A stretch of 18,194 bases of DNA from an uncultured Ruminococcus sp. (GTDB lineage: Bacteria; Bacillota; Clostridia; Oscillospirales; Ruminococcaceae). The stretch covers positions 1 to 18,194 of the forward strand of contig NZ_CAMHRZ010000041.1 of assembly GCF_946187255.1 (NCBI RefSeq). The letters run 5' to 3'. Positions 15,693 through 18,194 of the stretch are shown here, piece after piece; within the stretch, counting starts at the first letter, position 1; each line of letters begins with the position of its first letter. The notes below the pieces were generated by a model that saw nothing but the letters and a program-made list of their open reading frames with translations, was not told the DNA's origin and searched no databases. A program made the position numbers and the translations under genes.

Positions 15693-16559
15693 TCATCCCA
15701 ATGCATCTAATAATATATCAACTATATCAGCAATAATATCTAGTGCATTTGAATACTTTGAAAATCCACCTCTTTCGGTGGGGTCGGATTTAGCCAGATT
15801 TTCCAGCTTTTTCAGCTGTTTCTTGTTTGTCTGTGCAATGTTCCTGCCGTTGGCTATCATCTGTTTTACCTGCGGATAACTCAGCCACTTGGGATACTCG
15901 TCCAGCAGCTTGGTATAAAGCTCTGCATCGTCAATGATGTTTATATCCGCAAGACTCTCTATCGAGAAGAAATTCGCGTTGTCCACATACCTGCCGTTCA
16001 TATCATCCAGCTTCCTCAGATAATGAAAAGCATTTGGGCGGGTATTGCCAATGCCCACAAACTGGAAGAATATCGGAAAATGCGAGATATACTTTATCGC
16101 ATTGTCAGTCGCACGCTCGTCGGCATTGTCACCGTCGGTCACAAAAATAACGTAGTTGGGAATATCGGCAGGCTCTTCCTTTGAAAAATATACGCCCACA
16201 TCGCTCATAACAGGCGAATAGTAAGTACCTCCGCGTGCGGTGATCTTGTTATCCTTGATATAGTTATAAAAGTTTCCTCTCGTGATGGGCGGATACCGCT
16301 TGAACTCATGGTCAAAGGTCCAGACCTCCATCGAGCCGTCATCATCGAACGCCATTGCCAGCGGCAGAAGCCTTTCCAGCGTAGCCTGCACCATACCCGA
16401 ATTGAACGCTTCGATCATAGAACCCGAAACATCCAGCACAACAGCTACACGCGAGATGAGCCCCGTCATATCTGCCTTTTTCAGACATACCCTTTTGACG
16501 GTCTCTTTTCTCATATCGAGCTGCTTTTCACTCTCTTCCTTAGAAAGCCTTACACTCAT
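15693..16559 (-). CDS. TerF-like VWA-domain protein
   Basis: 288 residues, starting MSVRLSKEESEKQLD. A GTG nine bases upstream is in frame but is part of the ribosome binding site GGAGGTG, so the ATG at 16559 (8 bases spacing) is chosen. The VWA domain (about 35-215) carries a complete MIDAS: DVSGS (D43, S45, S47), T112 in ARGGTYYSP and D142 in FVTDGDN. The type resembles the VWA part of TerF/TerY from tellurite-resistance and stress clusters, though no other ter gene is present. No signal peptide or membrane span, so cytoplasmic; the C-terminus ends in a hydrophobic amphipathic stretch (ALDIIADIVDILLDALG). It lies between the T-box leader and alaS. The partner it binds is unknown. Confidence 0.9.
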   Translation of the reverse strand: MSVRLSKEESEKQLDMRKETVKRVCLKKADMTGLISRVAVVLDVSGSMIEAFNSGMVQATLERLLPLAMAFDDDGSMEVWTFDHEFKRYPPITRGNFYNYIKDNKITARGGTYYSPVMSDVGVYFSKEEPADIPNYVIFVTDGDNADERATDNAIKYISHFPIFFQFVGIGNTRPNAFHYLRKLDDMNGRYVDNANFFSIESLADINIIDDAELYTKLLDEYPKWLSYPQVKQMIANGRNIAQTNKKQLKKLENLAKSDPTERGGFSKYSNALDIIADIVDILLDALG

Positions 16560-16627
16560 GAGGAACACCTCCCGTATTTATTGTCTCTTGTATATTATAT
16601 CTCTTTTGGCTGTGACTCACACGGTCT

Positions 16628-16665
16628 AAAAAAACAGCCCCGCCCCTCAACATGGGACGAAGCCG
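16628..16665 (-). terminator. Intrinsic terminator of the T-box leader
   Basis: Arms of 12 bases at 16654-16665 (CGGCTTCGTCCC) and 16635-16646 (GGGGCGGGGCTG) pair fully with four G-U pairs, loop ATGTTGA, then seven Ts (16628-16634). The CGTCCC of the left arm is also needed for the antiterminator, so the two structures exclude each other. Confidence 0.88.
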
Positions 16666-16866
16666 CAAACTCCGTGATACCACCCAAATTGACTCTGCCC
16701 TGAAACACAAAGCACAGCCCACTCGACACCTTTAACGCAGATGATACGTCACTGTTTTCACAGCGCAGGCTCAGGTCAGCCACCGCCGCTCGGACAGGAG
16801 CTTGCACCGACCGCTCCCTCTCTGCTGTCCTTGCCCTGCGGATAATTCCGTCACAGCTTTACATAT
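16628..16866 (-). promoter_or_regulatory. T-box riboswitch leader, probably alanine-specific
   Basis: The minus strand shows a T-box core, GGGTGGTATCACGG (16672-16685). GGG and ACG there can pair with CGTCCC (16654-16659) around a 7-base UGGUAUC bulge, the classical antiterminator, which competes with the terminator at 16628-16665. The Stem I apex is recognisable: AGAGAGGGAGC, then CGGTGCAAGCTCC, close to the same segment of Bacillus glyQS, closed by GGACAG (16825-16830) and CTGTCC (16792-16797), with a base stem CGCAGG/CCTGCG. The candidate specifier is GCT (16778-16780), followed by G-ACC-TGAGC. The bulge UGGU calls for a tRNA with A73, which fits tRNA-Ala and argues against Gly or Asp. It has its own promoter and leads into the VWA gene and then alaS. 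T-box identity is strong, alanine specificity likely. Confidence 0.88.
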
Positions 16867-16872
16867 ACAATA

Positions 16873-16901
16873 ATTATACCCGATTTTCAGCCGATTGTCA
16901 A
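16873..16901 (-). promoter_or_regulatory. Consensus promoter of the T-box-VWA-alaS operon
   Basis: TTGACA (16896-16901) and TATAAT (16873-16878) are both perfect and separated by 17 bases on the minus strand. Predicted transcription start is near 16866, just upstream of the T-box Stem I. Such a strong promoter suits control by premature termination. Confidence 0.92.
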
Positions 16902-16938
16902 GAGCTTTAACAGACTTTTAACGGAAATAACCGACTGT

Positions 16939-17250
16939 TCACCAATCCTCTTTAAGTTCAGCGCCGAGAAACTCCGAAAGACATGAAAACAATTCCTGCA
17001 CATAAGGGTCGCTGTCACTTAAATCCGAAGTCACTACGGGGATATAGTTGCATAGCTCCTCGTCCCTGTCGCGCTCGGTATTCCAGCCGCCCTCACCTTT
17101 CAGATAAAGCAGTGACAGGCTGATAAAGGGTGCTTTATTGTCAAAGCTGTATCCGTCCGCCGATGACAGTCTGTGTTCCTCCAAAAAAGTACGGACAGCA
17201 CAGATATCCCATGCGCTGTCCGTCTCAAAGCAATAATAGTTGTACATCAT
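16939..17250 (-). CDS. Small protein of unknown function, coupled to cysK
   Basis: A 103-residue acidic protein, MMYNYYCFETDSAWDICAVRTFLEE onward, with no signal peptide, membrane span or recognised motif. Its first ATG overlaps the cysK stop (ATGA), a typical sign of a real, translationally coupled gene; the second codon is also ATG and could be used instead. The predicted mix of short strands and a C-terminal helix (QELFSCLSEFLGAEL) suggests a small globular cytoplasmic protein. The leading sequence (aromatic-rich YNYYCFE) and many Asp/Glu are its only distinguishing features. No function is assigned. No terminator was seen between its stop and the T-box promoter at 16901. Confidence 0.72.
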   Translation of the reverse strand: MMYNYYCFETDSAWDICAVRTFLEEHRLSSADGYSFDNKAPFISLSLLYLKGEGGWNTERDRDEELCNYIPVVTSDLSDSDPYVQELFSCLSEFLGAELKEDW

Positions 17251-18173
17251 TCAAATAGCGGTGTCGAGAAATATCTTTCGGCGGTATCGGGAAGTATGGT
17301 GACAACAGTCTTGCCTTCGCCCAGCTTTTCAGCCAGCTTCAGCGCAGCAGCCACATTGGTGCCGCTGGATATGCCGCACATTATGCCCTCTTTTGATGCC
17401 AGATCCTTAGCGGTCTGTATCGCTTCCTCATCGCTGACAATATAGATCTCGTCATAGATATTCTGATTGAGTATATCGGGGATGATACCGTCGCCAATGC
17501 CCATCTGCAAGTGTGTGCCGATGGTACCGCCTGCCAGTATAGCGGCGTTTTCAGGCTCAACAGCCCATATCTCCAGTTCGGGATACTGTGCCCTGAGTGC
17601 TTCACCGATACCCGTGATAGTACCTCCGGTACCGATACCCGAGCAGAAACCGTCAATCCTGCCCGCAGTCTGTTCCATGATCTCCAGCGCAGTGTGGTAC
17701 TTGTGGGCGTAGACATTATTAGGGTTTGCGAACTGCTGAGGAACAAAAACATTAGGATCGTTTTCAGCCATGCGCAGTGCAGTGTCTAGACACTCCTGTA
17801 TGCAGGCGCCGATATCTCCGTCGTCGTGTATCAGCTTGACCGTTGCGCCGTAATGCTCCACCAGCTTGCGTCTTTCCTCGCTGACCGAGTCGGGCATTAT
17901 TATTATAGTCTTATAGCCCCTTACCGCACCTACCAGCGCAAGACCAATGCCCTGATTTCCGCTGGTGGGTTCCACGATTATGGTATCCTTTTTGATAAGA
18001 CCCTGTTTTTCAGCATTCTTGATCATATTATACGCGGTCCTGGTCTTGATGGAACCGCCTACATTCAGCCCCTCGAACTTAACGAGAACTTCTGCATTTC
18101 CCGGCTTGTTCATACGATTGAGCCTTATCATAGGCGTATGACCGAGAGCTTCAAGTACATTATTATAAATCAT
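17247..18173 (-). CDS. cysK: Cysteine synthase (O-acetylserine sulfhydrylase)
   Basis: A 308-residue fold-type II PLP enzyme of normal CysK length that makes cysteine from O-acetylserine and sulfide in the cytoplasm. The PLP lysine is K43 in GGSIKTR, the substrate loop is TSGNQGIGL (70-78), the phosphate cup is GTGGT (181-185) and GISSGTN (267-273) supplies the serine near the pyridine nitrogen. Two positions differ from the most common forms: KTR for KDR and TSGNQG for TSGNTG; both may only mark the clostridial subgroup, but O-phosphoserine or cystathionine-beta-synthase-like activity cannot be excluded. ATG at 18173 has GGAGA 8 bases upstream. The window ends 21 bases beyond, so its promoter is not visible. 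Confidence 0.94.
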   Translation of the reverse strand: MIYNNVLEALGHTPMIRLNRMNKPGNAEVLVKFEGLNVGGSIKTRTAYNMIKNAEKQGLIKKDTIIVEPTSGNQGIGLALVGAVRGYKTIIIMPDSVSEERRKLVEHYGATVKLIHDDGDIGACIQECLDTALRMAENDPNVFVPQQFANPNNVYAHKYHTALEIMEQTAGRIDGFCSGIGTGGTITGIGEALRAQYPELEIWAVEPENAAILAGGTIGTHLQMGIGDGIIPDILNQNIYDEIYIVSDEEAIQTAKDLASKEGIMCGISSGTNVAAALKLAEKLGEGKTVVTILPDTAERYFSTPLFE

Positions 18174-18194
18174 TTATATCTTCTCCGATCTGAG

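Noticed and set aside
14812..15879. Plus-strand open frame of 355 codons
   Set aside because: It is antisense to the start of alaS and the end of the VWA gene, both well supported; a shadow frame.
16594..16599. TATAAT on the minus strand between the T-box terminator and the VWA gene
   Set aside because: No usable -35 at 15-18 bases; a second promoter bypassing the T-box cannot be excluded but is not supported.
16595..16807. Short minus-strand frames inside the T-box leader
   Set aside because: The sequence is explained by T-box structure (apex, UGGU bulge, terminator) and the frames have no start signals.

Overview
The window reads as ordinary chromosomal DNA of a low-to-mid GC Gram-positive anaerobe in the Clostridia, most like Ruminococcus/Oscillospiraceae. 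This rests on a Bce-type two-component system with its transporter, a comEC-holA-rnmV cluster, a T-box leader linked to alaS, strong AGGAGG-like ribosome binding sites and TTGACA/TATAAT promoters. The genus is inference. No rRNA, tRNA, CRISPR array, insertion sequence or phage gene was seen.

Layout. (1) 1-1292, minus strand: a promoter, an MBL-fold hydrolase and a SUKH/Syd-like protein cut by the left window edge. (2) 1362-6311, plus strand: a Bce-type module consisting of OmpR-family regulator, short intramembrane-sensing-type kinase, a 69-residue two-helix membrane protein, ABC ATPase and a ten-helix permease with a large extracytoplasmic domain. A palindrome matching the BceR-family box TNACA-N4-TGTAA lies just upstream of the small protein and transporter genes, so the kinase/regulator pair probably induces the transporter in response to a cell-envelope-active peptide. 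A bidirectional hairpin terminator closes the module. (3) 6328-12465, minus strand, transcribed comEC > holA > rnmV > MBOAT > DHHW with gaps of 1, 3, -4 and 12 bases: DNA uptake channel homologue, polymerase III delta subunit, 5S rRNA maturase, and a two-gene set resembling an AlgI/AlgX-type surface acetylation system. (4) 12563-16866, minus strand: a T-box leader, a TerF-like VWA protein, alanyl-tRNA synthetase and a HIT protein. (5) 16939-18173, minus strand: cysteine synthase and a small coupled unknown gene.

Most notable: the MBOAT and its DHHW partner have both lost the residues that define catalysis in their families (WHG is WYG, WRRWH is CRRFN, TDHHWT is TENLWT), which looks like a matched pair of pseudoenzymes. 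Second, the T-box, with a consensus promoter, intrinsic terminator and a UGGU tRNA-acceptor bulge, sits in front of a VWA gene rather than directly before alaS, so an alanine-starvation switch probably drives both. The ComEC homologue also has a C-terminal domain without the MBL metal site.
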